This document shows positions 56,358-64,000 of a stretch of DNA of 64,000 nucleotides, piece after piece. The stretch comes from Pseudoalteromonas lipolytica (lineage in GTDB: Bacteria; Pseudomonadota; Gammaproteobacteria; Enterobacterales; Alteromonadaceae). The notes beneath the pieces are model-generated. The model made no database searches. It had not been told where the DNA came from and saw only the letters and a list, made by a program, of their open reading frames with translations. The stretch lies in NCBI RefSeq assembly GCF_900116435.1, contig NZ_FPAZ01000010.1, positions 95,374-159,373 of the forward strand. The letters are read 5' to 3'. How positions within the stretch are numbered: the first letter of the stretch is position 1; each line of letters begins with the position of its first letter. Made by a program: the position numbers and the translations under genes.

Positions 56358-57632
56358 TTATTGCTCTGTTGCTTGTTTGTCATCAGCAGGCGATGAATTA
56401 AACGGGTAGAGTGAAAAGTGCTGCTGGGCAATCTTTATTTTTACTTTTTCTTGGCTTTGGCTGATTTCAAGGTCGCCATCGCTAATGAGTTTTTGATATA
56501 AAAACAGCATTTCGTCAGCGTCAAGGTCGGGGTAGCTTTCATCTAAGAAACTAAGCAGCGGTTGTGACTTTTTGGTGGCCTTTTTGAAGCGCTTTTTAAA
56601 CTGTGATTTTACATCGTTGTAATCGGGGATATTAGGGCTTTGGTACGCCGGCACATCTTGATGCTCTGGTAGCTCGTATTCATCGTGCTCAAAGTCAACT
56701 AAACCTGCCATATAGGCGATAATATGGCGTTGTTGGCCGAGTGAAAAGCGTTGTGAATCAGAGACAAAATTAGGTTGCACGGCGCTCAGCATGTTATCAA
56801 CGCCATTTTTACGCACAAGCCCAAGTACTTTCGCTGCTTGGCGGGTGATTAAGTTATTACGGCGCAGCTCTTCACGCAGTGGCATTAGCATATCAGCACT
56901 TTTACGCAGGCTTTCGCGACCCACTAAATGCATTTCTAAAATACGCGTTCGAAGTTGCTCAAGCATGCGTTTGTCTTGGTATGACTTTCCGAGCCGATCA
57001 ATTTGTTCAATCTGAAGGCTTATTTGCGTTTCAATGGTGTTAAAACAAGCATGGAAATCGCCGCGTATATCAACCATTTCAAGCATTGGCTCTATGTATT
57101 CGTCAAACGCTTCTATAACAGCTTGATAGCGTTTTTGTAGCGATTGTACTGCGTTATTAGCTTTAGCTTGTTCAACAATATTTAAAATAGCGTTTTCGTT
57201 ATGGCTAAACAGTTTCATTATTTTGCGAACCCGATCATCCATAATTCGGCTAAAGCGACGCAGCTCGTCGTAATCTTCAATTTCTCCGGCTTTTGCTAAG
57301 CGGTTGCCCAAGCGTGCTAAGTCATCAACTAATACGTTGATCTCTTGTGCTAAACCCAAATGTTCTTCTTGCAATAAAAAGGTTGCAAAGTCAGCAATTG
57401 CGCGGTTGATTTCTAATTGCGAAGATTTTGCCAGTGGAATAATAATATCTTGATTCAATAAACGATTTGTTTCTTTATAAATGCGTTCATTTGACCAGCT
57501 TGGCTGTTTTTGTTTTATCGCATTTTGTACGTCTTTTAAGCTGAAATCAGCCATCTTAAAACGTTTAAATAAGAGTTCTAACACCCCCCAATGCTCTGTA
57601 AGGGTATTTAATAACTTTTTAGCTGGGATCAT
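56358..57632 (-). CDS. mksF: MksF, kleisin-like subunit of the MksBEF condensin
   Basis: The 424-residue protein has an N-terminal winged-helix-like part (LLNTLTEHWGVLELLFKRF), a long helical middle (about 90-260) and a C-terminal winged-helix segment (DADEMLFLYQKLISDGDLEI). It matches the MksF kleisin that bridges the SMC heads. I prefer ATG 57632, preceded by GGAG, over an upstream TTG. It is the first gene of mksFEB; the order F-E-B is the usual one. Confidence 0.83.
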   Translation of the reverse strand: MIPAKKLLNTLTEHWGVLELLFKRFKMADFSLKDVQNAIKQKQPSWSNERIYKETNRLLNQDIIIPLAKSSQLEINRAIADFATFLLQEEHLGLAQEINVLVDDLARLGNRLAKAGEIEDYDELRRFSRIMDDRVRKIMKLFSHNENAILNIVEQAKANNAVQSLQKRYQAVIEAFDEYIEPMLEMVDIRGDFHACFNTIETQISLQIEQIDRLGKSYQDKRMLEQLRTRILEMHLVGRESLRKSADMLMPLREELRRNNLITRQAAKVLGLVRKNGVDNMLSAVQPNFVSDSQRFSLGQQRHIIAYMAGLVDFEHDEYELPEHQDVPAYQSPNIPDYNDVKSQFKKRFKKATKKSQPLLSFLDESYPDLDADEMLFLYQKLISDGDLEISQSQEKVKIKIAQQHFSLYPFNSSPADDKQATEQ

Positions 57633-57780
57633 ACGGCTCCAGTAAATCAAAATTTTGGTGTTAGCGTTTAGTAGTAATTTATGTAATTGAGAATAGTTTT
57701 ATGACTTAGATGCTGCTAGAATCCGCGCCGAAACACTCGACTTACAATTTTTACATTTTTATAAAGGTTGTTCAAACACC

Positions 57781-59028
57781 ATGGTAACCCCACTTATCCT
57801 AACCCTGATAGCGGTGGCATTTTTGCTTATCGTTATAGAGGATATTATCCATGTAAACAAGGCCAAAACGACGCTTTTTTTTGGCACTTTATGCTGGATT
57901 ATCTTGTTTATCTCTCCAATTCATGGGCAAAGCCCAGAAACTATACAACATCAACTTGATCACAATATTTTAGAAATTGCTACTTTGTGGTTATTCCTAA
58001 TGGCTGCTATGACCTTTGTTGCTTATTTAAACTCGAAAGGGTTTATTCAAAATATTGTTCACAAAATTATGCCAAATCAAATCAGCGAACGAAAGCTGAT
58101 GTTTTTGATTGGTGGTTTTGCGTTTTTGTTTTCTTCTATTTCCGACAATATCACAGCAACATTAATTTCGCTTGCAGTTGTGATGTCGCTAAAACTTGAT
58201 CCTAAAAAATTAATAAAATACGCGACCCTCATTGTATTCAGTGTGAACTCTGGTGGGGTATCACTTATTACGGGTGATGTAACGACCTTAATGATTTTCC
58301 TTGATGAGAAAGTCACCATCGGTAACTTGTTATTGCTTATTGTGCCTTCACTTGCAAGTGTGGCGCTATTGGCTGTTATGCTATCTACGGGGATGTCAGG
58401 GAATGTCGTATTCGAAAAACAAGCTGCCCGCCGCATAGAAAAGACCGACATCACCATTGCGGTGATCTTTTTCTCGACGATTATCGCAACCCTAACACTC
58501 AGTGTGCTTTATAGTGTGCCACCACTATTAACTTTTTTATTTGGTTTGTCGTTAATGTTTTTAGTGGCGCAATTTTTAATGCGCAAGAAAGACGTTAACA
58601 AAAAAATTATTGATTATATTCGTGAAATTGAATACGACACGCTCTTATTCTTCGTGGGTGTATTGCTACTCGTAGGTGCGCTTAAAGAAGTGGGTATGCT
58701 GTCTAAATTTACGCACTTATATGAGCTTATGGCGCCTGAGTATGCAAACTACTTAATGGGCTTGTTGTCGGCTGCGGTTGATAACGTGCCGCTAACGGCT
58801 GCATTACTGAAAGCCGATATTGTTATGAGCCCTCAGCAATGGTTATCGTTTACCTATGCAACAGGTGTGGGAGGCTCAATGCTTATTATCGGCTCTGCAG
58901 CGGGTATTATCGCAATGAGTAAAGTAAAAGCATTAACGTTTATGAGTTATTTAAAAATGTCGCTGTATTTATTAATAGCTTATACAACGGGTTATTATGG
59001 CTCATACCTAGCGGGAAGTTTTATTTAA
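57781..59028 (+). CDS. nhaD: NhaD-type Na+/H+ antiporter
   Basis: The 415-residue membrane protein has about eleven to thirteen hydrophobic segments with the NhaD motifs FLFSSISDNITATLISLAVV, NSGGVSLITGDVTTLMIF and SAAVDNVPLTAALL; the conserved Asp/Asn residues in these loops are those implicated in ion exchange. NhaD works in marine and halophilic bacteria at alkaline pH. It diverges from mksF and ends in a good terminator. The ribosome site (AAAGG, 13 bases) is poorly spaced; ATG 57781 is nevertheless the best N-terminus. Confidence 0.93.
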   Translation: MVTPLILTLIAVAFLLIVIEDIIHVNKAKTTLFFGTLCWIILFISPIHGQSPETIQHQLDHNILEIATLWLFLMAAMTFVAYLNSKGFIQNIVHKIMPNQISERKLMFLIGGFAFLFSSISDNITATLISLAVVMSLKLDPKKLIKYATLIVFSVNSGGVSLITGDVTTLMIFLDEKVTIGNLLLLIVPSLASVALLAVMLSTGMSGNVVFEKQAARRIEKTDITIAVIFFSTIIATLTLSVLYSVPPLLTFLFGLSLMFLVAQFLMRKKDVNKKIIDYIREIEYDTLLFFVGVLLLVGALKEVGMLSKFTHLYELMAPEYANYLMGLLSAAVDNVPLTAALLKADIVMSPQQWLSFTYATGVGGSMLIIGSAAGIIAMSKVKALTFMSYLKMSLYLLIAYTTGYYGSYLAGSFI

Positions 59029-59062
59029 TACTTGACAGCTAGACGTCTAAACGATAAGTTTC

Positions 59063-59095
59063 AAAGCCTGCTTTTTATAGCAGGCTTTGTTATTT
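59063..59095 (+). terminator. Intrinsic terminator after nhaD
   Basis: AAAGCCTGCT/AGCAGGCTTT with a TTTTAT loop is followed by GTTATTTT. Confidence 0.85.
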
Positions 59096-59118
59096 TAACC
59101 AGGTGTTAACTTAACATT

Positions 59119-59302
59119 CAGAAGAGGTGCGATACTTAGGTATTTAATGTGAGGTGACGATTGCCAATGACCATTAAAGAGGGAAGTACTCGCCGAGGAA
59201 AGTAATCGGTCGTCGCGGTTATTTTTCGGTTTATGGGGCTGAATCCTCAAAACTGTCACCAAACTAGGTGGAGAGCTTCTGGCAGTGGACTACTCTTTTT
59301 TA
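59119..59302 (+). promoter_or_regulatory. Lysine riboswitch (L box) upstream of lysC
   Basis: The element shows AGAGGTGCG, GGAAAGTA, GGGGCTGAATCCTC, CTGTCACCAAACTA and GGTGGAGAGCTTCTGG in the conserved order of the L box. P1 is CAGAAG (59119-59124) with CTTCTG (59276-59281). A run of T residues after ACTACTC (59294-59301) probably ends a terminator form, so lysine would stop lysC transcription. Confidence 0.92.
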
Positions 59303-59367
59303 TCAAAGCACCCCTTGCCGAGTTCTTCTTGAATTAATGTGGATTGTTACCCACAAAAGGAGACGAC

Positions 59368-60747
59368 ATGAATACCCAATTAGCCGCCAACTCGAAATCA
59401 GATTATGTAGTTGCAAAATTTGGTGGCACCAGTGTAGCTAACTTTGACGCCATGAGTCGTTGTGCAGAAATTGTCTGCGCAGATAATCAAGTACGCGTTG
59501 TTGCAGTGAGTGCAAGTGCGGGCGTAACCAATCATTTAGTTGCACTGTGTAAAGGTGATTTAAGCGCAGCACAGCGCGATGAACACATCACAGGTGTTAT
59601 TGCTATTCAAGAAAATATTTTAGCCGAGCTGTCGCTGGATGCTGATTTAGCTCATGGCTTTGATGAAACCTTAAAAGCATTTCAAACGCTTGCAGCAGCA
59701 GGGGCTAAATCGGCCGCAGAGCAAGATGAACTGCTGAGCTTTGGTGAGCGCTTGTCATCTTATTTATTTACTCAAGTACTGCGTGGTGAGGGCTTAGATG
59801 CTGTGCGATTTGATGTGCGTAAAGTCTTAAAAACAGATAGTCAATTTGCAAAAGCTACCCCAAACATTGCTGCAACAGCCGCGGCAGCACAAAAACATTT
59901 AGTGCCCTTATTAGCAGAACAAGTTGTGGTAACCCAAGGCTTTATTGGCAGTGATGAGCACAACCAAACAACCACGTTAGGCCGTGGTGGTTCTGACTAC
60001 AGCGCGGCATTGCTTGCAGAAGCAATTAACGCTAAAAGTGTGCATATTTGGACTGATGTAGTGGGTATTTTCAGTACAGATCCGCGTTTATGTGTAAAAG
60101 CCACGCCTATTGCTCGACTAAGCTTTGACGAAGCAGCTGAAATGGCAACATTTGGGGCAAAAGTATTGCACCCCGCGACTATTTTACCGGCAAGTCGCAG
60201 CCATATTAGCGTGTTTGTTGGCTCAAGCCGTGAACCGCAATTAGGGGGCACATGGATTGAAAAAGAAAAGTCAGAGCAGCCTGGTATTCGAGCAGTCACA
60301 CAGCGTAAAAACCAAATTCTTTTAACGGTTAAAAGCCCAGAAATGCTTTTAGCCAGTGGTTTCTTAGCGCGTGTTTTCACTATTTTAAGTGAGTTTAATA
60401 TCTCGGTTGATTTAGTAACAACCTCTGAAATCAGTGTGGCAATTACCTTAGATAACGCACCTAACGCATCACGCCCAGAGCTTGATCAAGCCTGTTTAGA
60501 TAAACTCTCTGAGTTTTGTCATGTATCGGTTGAGAATAACTTAACGTTGGTAGCATTAATTGGTTCAGAAATTCAATTACGTCAGCAAGAAACTAACTTA
60601 ATGCAGGTATTGAGTGATTTTAATATTCGCTTAATCTGCCATGGTGCAAGTAAACATAACCTGTGCTTTTTAGTTGAGCAGAGTGAGTCTGACCTTGTTG
60701 TTCAAGCTATTCATAGTCGTTTATTAGAAAGCCAAAACGCGGCGTAA
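59368..60747 (+). CDS. lysC: Aspartokinase III (lysine-sensitive)
   Basis: The 459-residue enzyme phosphorylates aspartate, the first step to lysine, methionine and threonine. The N-terminal KFGGTSV motif (about residues 17-23) and the FGAKVLHPATILPA block belong to the kinase domain (to about 290); two ACT domains follow, including SGFLARVFTILSEFNISVDLVTTSEISVA, which binds lysine. ATG 59368 is preceded by AAAGGAG. The gene lies downstream of a lysine riboswitch, giving control at both RNA and enzyme level. Its last 24 bases overlap the convergent transferase gene. Confidence 0.96.
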   Translation: MNTQLAANSKSDYVVAKFGGTSVANFDAMSRCAEIVCADNQVRVVAVSASAGVTNHLVALCKGDLSAAQRDEHITGVIAIQENILAELSLDADLAHGFDETLKAFQTLAAAGAKSAAEQDELLSFGERLSSYLFTQVLRGEGLDAVRFDVRKVLKTDSQFAKATPNIAATAAAAQKHLVPLLAEQVVVTQGFIGSDEHNQTTTLGRGGSDYSAALLAEAINAKSVHIWTDVVGIFSTDPRLCVKATPIARLSFDEAAEMATFGAKVLHPATILPASRSHISVFVGSSREPQLGGTWIEKEKSEQPGIRAVTQRKNQILLTVKSPEMLLASGFLARVFTILSEFNISVDLVTTSEISVAITLDNAPNASRPELDQACLDKLSEFCHVSVENNLTLVALIGSEIQLRQQETNLMQVLSDFNIRLICHGASKHNLCFLVEQSESDLVVQAIHSRLLESQNAA

Positions 60748-61464
60748 GTCGTCAAATGTCATAAAAGAGCACTGCCAGTCAGTGCTTTTTTGTGCCACCA
60801 CGCTAATATCAAAATCATTTACGGTTCGGCTTGATGCGGTCAAGCTATGTTTTTCAATTTCCTCAAACACATTTGGGCTCAAGAGCTTAGCGATAGGCTG
60901 TGCAGTTGCTTTGGCCAACGCTTCTTTGAGTGTCCAAATTCTAAAAAAACACCCAGCTTGCTCGTTTATATCGTTAAAGGCGCTAATTAGGTTGACTTCC
61001 TCTTGGTGATAAAAGTGTTTGGCAAGTTTTACAAAGGGACGTGTTTTTGTGCAGTGTTCAATATCGAAACCAAATTTATGTTGCTCAGGGTTGAGTGCTG
61101 CGCCGATAAAACCACGCGAATGCGATAAACAGGCCCAAATGGGCTCACCCTCAGGCGTGTGTAGTTTAAGCTTGCTGTCTGCGTCATCAAATTGGCTTGA
61201 AATGTCGCAAAGAGGTGTGTTTTTAAATGCTGGAACGCTGAGTTTTAATAAATACTTAAGTGTTAACCGTGTGGCAATGTACTCTTGTTTTGCTGCTTGT
61301 ACTTTGCGCTTTGCAAGTACGCTTTGCTCAAACTGGCTGAGTAATTTACTAACCGGCAGGGTACTAATATCGATATGTGAAGCATCCACAAGTACGATTT
61401 GTTTATCAGCTGAACTTACTGCTGAATCAATTTTTAAAGTGTTAGAAAAATAGTGACTGCTCAT
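60724..61464 (-). CDS. 4'-phosphopantetheinyl transferase (Sfp type)
   Basis: The 246-residue protein has the family signatures FGFDIEH (D134 and E136 bind magnesium and CoA) and RIWTLKEALAKA (W177, K180, E181). Sfp-type enzymes transfer phosphopantetheine to carrier domains of non-ribosomal peptide or polyketide synthases, or of fatty-acid-type synthases such as those for polyunsaturated fatty acids. I start at MSSHYF; a start six codons earlier is possible and the frame is open further. No synthase gene is in the window. It overlaps lysC tail to tail. Confidence 0.88.
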   Translation of the reverse strand: MSSHYFSNTLKIDSAVSSADKQIVLVDASHIDISTLPVSKLLSQFEQSVLAKRKVQAAKQEYIATRLTLKYLLKLSVPAFKNTPLCDISSQFDDADSKLKLHTPEGEPIWACLSHSRGFIGAALNPEQHKFGFDIEHCTKTRPFVKLAKHFYHQEEVNLISAFNDINEQAGCFFRIWTLKEALAKATAQPIAKLLSPNVFEEIEKHSLTASSRTVNDFDISVVAQKSTDWQCSFMTFDDLRRVLAF

Positions 61465-61612
61465 GGTTTGCGGCTTTCGCATATACTCAGAATTAGATTT
61501 GTTTATTTTTACAGCAAATGCACGGTTGCAGGCACACACAAACGCAAATTGTTTACGCAGTTGACTGTAATTATGGTTTAATGAGGAAAAATAATAACAG
61601 AAATGTAGATGT

Positions 61613-62938
61613 ATGGCACAAGTTCGTGACGGCTTCCAAAGTCGTATTGGTTTTGTTCTCGCCGCTTCTGGTGCGGCAGTAGGTTTAGGTAATATTTGGG
61701 GGTTCCCAACGCAAGCGGCAAACCATGGCGGCGGTGCATTTTTACTTGTTTATTTTATTGTTATTTTCTTATTAGCGCTTCCAGCCTTGTACACGGAACT
61801 GTATTTAGGTCATCAAGCGCAAGCAAATCCTGTTAAAGCGTTATCAAGTGCATGGCAAGATACCTCGCCAAAAGTCGGTGCCGCAGCGGGTTACATAGGC
61901 CTATTTGGCGCCATTGTGATGCTAAGTTTTTATTCGATTGTTGCAGGTTGGATGCTCGCATATGCGCTTGAACCAATCGCTAGCTTTTTTGGTTTAGCTA
62001 AGCTCAGTGACTTTTTACACAGTGATTCAATGGCGCGCAATTTTGTGTTTACGCCACTCATGCTTATCTTAACAGCCAGTATTATTTTAAAAGGGGTTAA
62101 ATCGGGTATCGAGACCTGGTCACGCCGCTTAATGCCACTATTGTTAGTGTTGCTGGTGGCTTTAATTGCTTATATTGCCACCCTTGATGGCGCAATGGAT
62201 GGCTTTGCTGCTTATTTAGTCCCTGATTTTAGTCAAATTTTCGATGCAAACTTAATTATTGCCGCGATGGGGCAAGCGTTCTTTTCATTGTCGTTAGGTG
62301 TGGGGTGTATGATGGTATATGGCTCATATTTAAAGCCAGACGCCAACTTACCAAAACTTACAGGCACGGTTGCATTGCTTGATACGGGTGTGGCATTTTT
62401 AGCAGGGTTATTAATTATTCCTGCCATTTTTGTTGCTCAGCACAACGGCGTTGAGGTATTCAGTAATGGTAAGCTAGTCGGTGAGGGGCAATTAATTTTT
62501 GCAATATTACCTGAGCTTTTTAGCACTATGGGGCAAGTAGGCTTACTGGTTGGCTTGTTGTTTTTTGTGTTGATGTCGATTGCATCGGTGACCTCAACTA
62601 TTTCATCAACTGAAATCCCTGTCGCATTTTTAGTTGAAAATCACAGCATTGAGCGTAAACAAGCCACGTTATTTGTGACCTTAGTTGTGTTTGTTGCTTC
62701 ATCTTTGATCATTCTTAACTTTGATTGGTTATTTGGCTTAGTGATTATGGTATTAACACAATACCAATTACCGCTGATGGGGCTGTTTTATTTCATTACT
62801 GTAGGTTGGTTATGGAAACGTGGTAACAAATTACACCAAGTGTCGAGTGGCCCACATTATTGGTTCGCTCAGTACATTCGTTTTGTGTGTCCGTTACTGA
62901 TGACCGCAGTGTTCGTGAATGTGGCACTGTTGAAATAA
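61613..62938 (+). CDS. Sodium-dependent amino acid symporter (NSS/SNF family)
   Basis: The 441-residue transporter begins with the NSS signature SRIGFVLAASGAAVGLGNIWGFPTQAANHGGGAFLL, where TM1 unwinds around the two sodium sites, and has about eleven hydrophobic segments. Bacterial members such as MhsT, TnaT and LeuT import hydrophobic or aromatic amino acids with sodium. The closest type here appears to be the eleven-helix branch. A divergent arrangement with the transferase gene leaves 148 bases for promoters. Substrate is not evident. Confidence 0.92.
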   Translation: MAQVRDGFQSRIGFVLAASGAAVGLGNIWGFPTQAANHGGGAFLLVYFIVIFLLALPALYTELYLGHQAQANPVKALSSAWQDTSPKVGAAAGYIGLFGAIVMLSFYSIVAGWMLAYALEPIASFFGLAKLSDFLHSDSMARNFVFTPLMLILTASIILKGVKSGIETWSRRLMPLLLVLLVALIAYIATLDGAMDGFAAYLVPDFSQIFDANLIIAAMGQAFFSLSLGVGCMMVYGSYLKPDANLPKLTGTVALLDTGVAFLAGLLIIPAIFVAQHNGVEVFSNGKLVGEGQLIFAILPELFSTMGQVGLLVGLLFFVLMSIASVTSTISSTEIPVAFLVENHSIERKQATLFVTLVVFVASSLIILNFDWLFGLVIMVLTQYQLPLMGLFYFITVGWLWKRGNKLHQVSSGPHYWFAQYIRFVCPLLMTAVFVNVALLK

Positions 62939-62971
62939 AACGATCAGCTTTAATTCGAGAGTCACTTGTTT

Positions 62972-63003
62972 AAAAGGCGTAGGGCGCAAACCTTACGCCC
63001 TTA
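62972..63003. terminator. Imperfect bidirectional hairpin after the symporter gene
   Basis: AAGGCGTAGG and CCTTACGCC-type arms pair around a short loop, with A-rich and T-containing flanks. It would serve the convergent symporter and ldhA genes. Confidence 0.5.
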
Positions 63004-63013
63004 TTGTTTAAGT

Positions 63014-63089
63014 GCATAGAGTTATTTTAAGAGCATAGAACTATTTTAAGCGCATAGAATTATTTTAAGCGCATAGAGTTAAGCGCATT
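63014..63089. repeat. 19-bp tandem repeat, about four copies
   Basis: GCATAGAGTTATTTTAAGA starts at 63014, and copies begin at 63033, 63052 and 63071, exactly 19 bases apart. The second and third differ from the first at one to three bases, and the fourth is intact only for its first 11 bases. The array ends next to the ldhA stop codon. Confidence 0.85.
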
Positions 63090-64000
63090 TAAATAACTTC
63101 ATTAGTCAGTGGCAAGCCTTGGCTTAACTCATTAGCACTTTGCAGTGTGGTGCAAGCTATTTCGTTAAGGGCTTCTTGAGTGAAAAAACCTTGGTGGCCT
63201 GTAACAAGTACGTTTGGGAAACTGACTAAGCGAGAAAAAATGTCATCTTGCATAATTTCTTCACGGTGATCTTTAAAGAACAGTTCTGATTCTTGTTCGT
63301 AAACATCAAGCCCCAGATAGCCAATTTTTTTTGATTTTAGCGCATTGATACAGGCTTTACTGTCTAGTAGCGCACCGCGTGAGGTGTTGATTAACATGAC
63401 ACCTTCTTTCATTTTCTCAAATGCAGCTTCATTAATTAAGTGATGGGTATGCTCATTTAGTGGACAGTGCAAAGAAATGACATCACTTTGCGTGAGTAGG
63501 GTATCTAAGTCACATAGCGTAAATGGCCCTGCTTTTACATTAGGATCATACACTAAAACGTTAGCGCCAAAACCATTTAAAATATTTACCAGTGCTAAGC
63601 CAATTTTACCACAGCCAATAATGCCAATGGTTTTTTTAAATAGGTTAAAGCCGAGTAAGCCATTTAAATCAAAGTTGCCTTCGCGAACGCGATTAAATGC
63701 TTTATGTGTTTTGCGATTAAGTGTCAACATGAGCGCAATACAATGCTCTGCAACTGCTTCTGGGCTGTAAGCGGGTACGCGGCAAACCTTTATTCCATGC
63801 TCTTTGGCGGCTTCAAGGTCAACATTATTAAAGCCAGCACAGCGTAATAAAATGGCTTTAACACCATCGTTCGCTAAAGCAGAAATGACGTGTTTATCAA
63901 CGGTATCGTTAACAAACACGCATACAGCATCAAAACCTTTGCTTAATGGTGCGGTTGTTATATTCAGTGATTGCTCAATGAAGCTCAGAGAAACAGACTC
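63089..64000 (-). CDS. ldhA: D-lactate dehydrogenase (fermentative), C-terminal part, cut by window edge
   Basis: The frame is open to the right edge, giving about 303 residues; an internal GTG at 63919 is not the true start, because conserved sequence (KGFDAVCVFVND) continues upstream. The enzyme reduces pyruvate to D-lactate with NADH. Visible motifs are RCAGFNNVDLEAAKEHG with the substrate arginine region, the Rossmann loop GIIGCGKIG, HCPLNEHTHHLINEAAF, and the catalytic TGHQGFFT histidine. About 25-30 N-terminal residues are missing compared with E. coli LdhA (329). Confidence 0.93.
   Translation of the reverse strand, partial: ESVSLSFIEQSLNITTAPLSKGFDAVCVFVNDTVDKHVISALANDGVKAILLRCAGFNNVDLEAAKEHGIKVCRVPAYSPEAVAEHCIALMLTLNRKTHKAFNRVREGNFDLNGLLGFNLFKKTIGIIGCGKIGLALVNILNGFGANVLVYDPNVKAGPFTLCDLDTLLTQSDVISLHCPLNEHTHHLINEAAFEKMKEGVMLINTSRGALLDSKACINALKSKKIGYLGLDVYEQESELFFKDHREEIMQDDIFSRLVSFPNVLVTGHQGFFTQEALNEIACTTLQSANELSQGLPLTNEVI

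Overview
The window looks like a stretch of chromosome from a marine gammaproteobacterium of the order Alteromonadales, most probably Pseudoalteromonas. The basis is moderate to low GC, E. coli-like core proteins (SodB, GrxD, GltBD, RecN, NadK, GrpE, DapB, CarAB, GreA, LysC, LdhA), sodium-coupled transporters (NhaC, NhaD, NSS families) and intact SOS, sigma-32, ArgR and lysine-riboswitch signals. The genus is inferred from gene content, not from a marker-gene comparison. I saw no IS element, prophage, CRISPR array, tRNA or rRNA.

Layout. 1-622: 5' part of prkA, cut by the window edge. 862-2044: divergent sodB and grxD around a palindrome-rich spacer. 2085-9421 (minus): a seven-gene export operon consisting of a 30-codon membrane peptide, a membrane fusion protein, an ABC ATPase, two FtsX/MacB-like permeases, a sigma-54 response regulator and its histidine kinase. 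It is headed by a sigma-54-like promoter and two perfect palindromes that look like enhancer sites. 10026-15908: gltBD, preceded by an ARG box and a 20-bp LiuR-like palindrome. 16125-18242: secreted subtilase. 18414-22176 (minus): small membrane proteins, recN with two LexA boxes, and nadK. 22298-23909: an HrcA-like repressor and grpE with sigma-32 promoters. 23934-30432: MFS exporter, M48 lipoprotein protease, an unrecognised 635-residue protein, a Tsx-like porin and an NhaC antiporter.

30720-36624: dapB, carA, carB and greA, with an attenuator-like hairpin and a possible leader peptide before carA (UUG start). 36743-39529: S66 carboxypeptidase, NfsB-like nitroreductase and LysR regulator. 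39580-39655: an orphan half of an FMN riboswitch. 39696-43819 (minus): serine hydrolase, then an ldtD-mepK-like peptidoglycan pair whose endopeptidase carries an EF-hand/dockerin-like calcium loop insertion. 44140-48468 (minus): RND efflux pair. 48619-52859: YkgJ protein, small membrane protein, a Nudix-like gene framed by two identical 34-bp terminator copies, a TonB receptor and a DUF4136 lipoprotein. 53024-57632 (minus): mksF-mksE-mksB condensin without a JetD/MksG nuclease gene. 57781-64000: nhaD, a lysine riboswitch with lysC, a phosphopantetheinyl transferase, an NSS symporter, a 19-bp tandem repeat and ldhA (cut by the right edge).

The most unusual items are the export operon with its hidden small membrane peptide and paired operators, the truncated FMN riboswitch with no riboflavin gene, the 34-bp terminator duplication around an AT-rich gene, and the carA leader.
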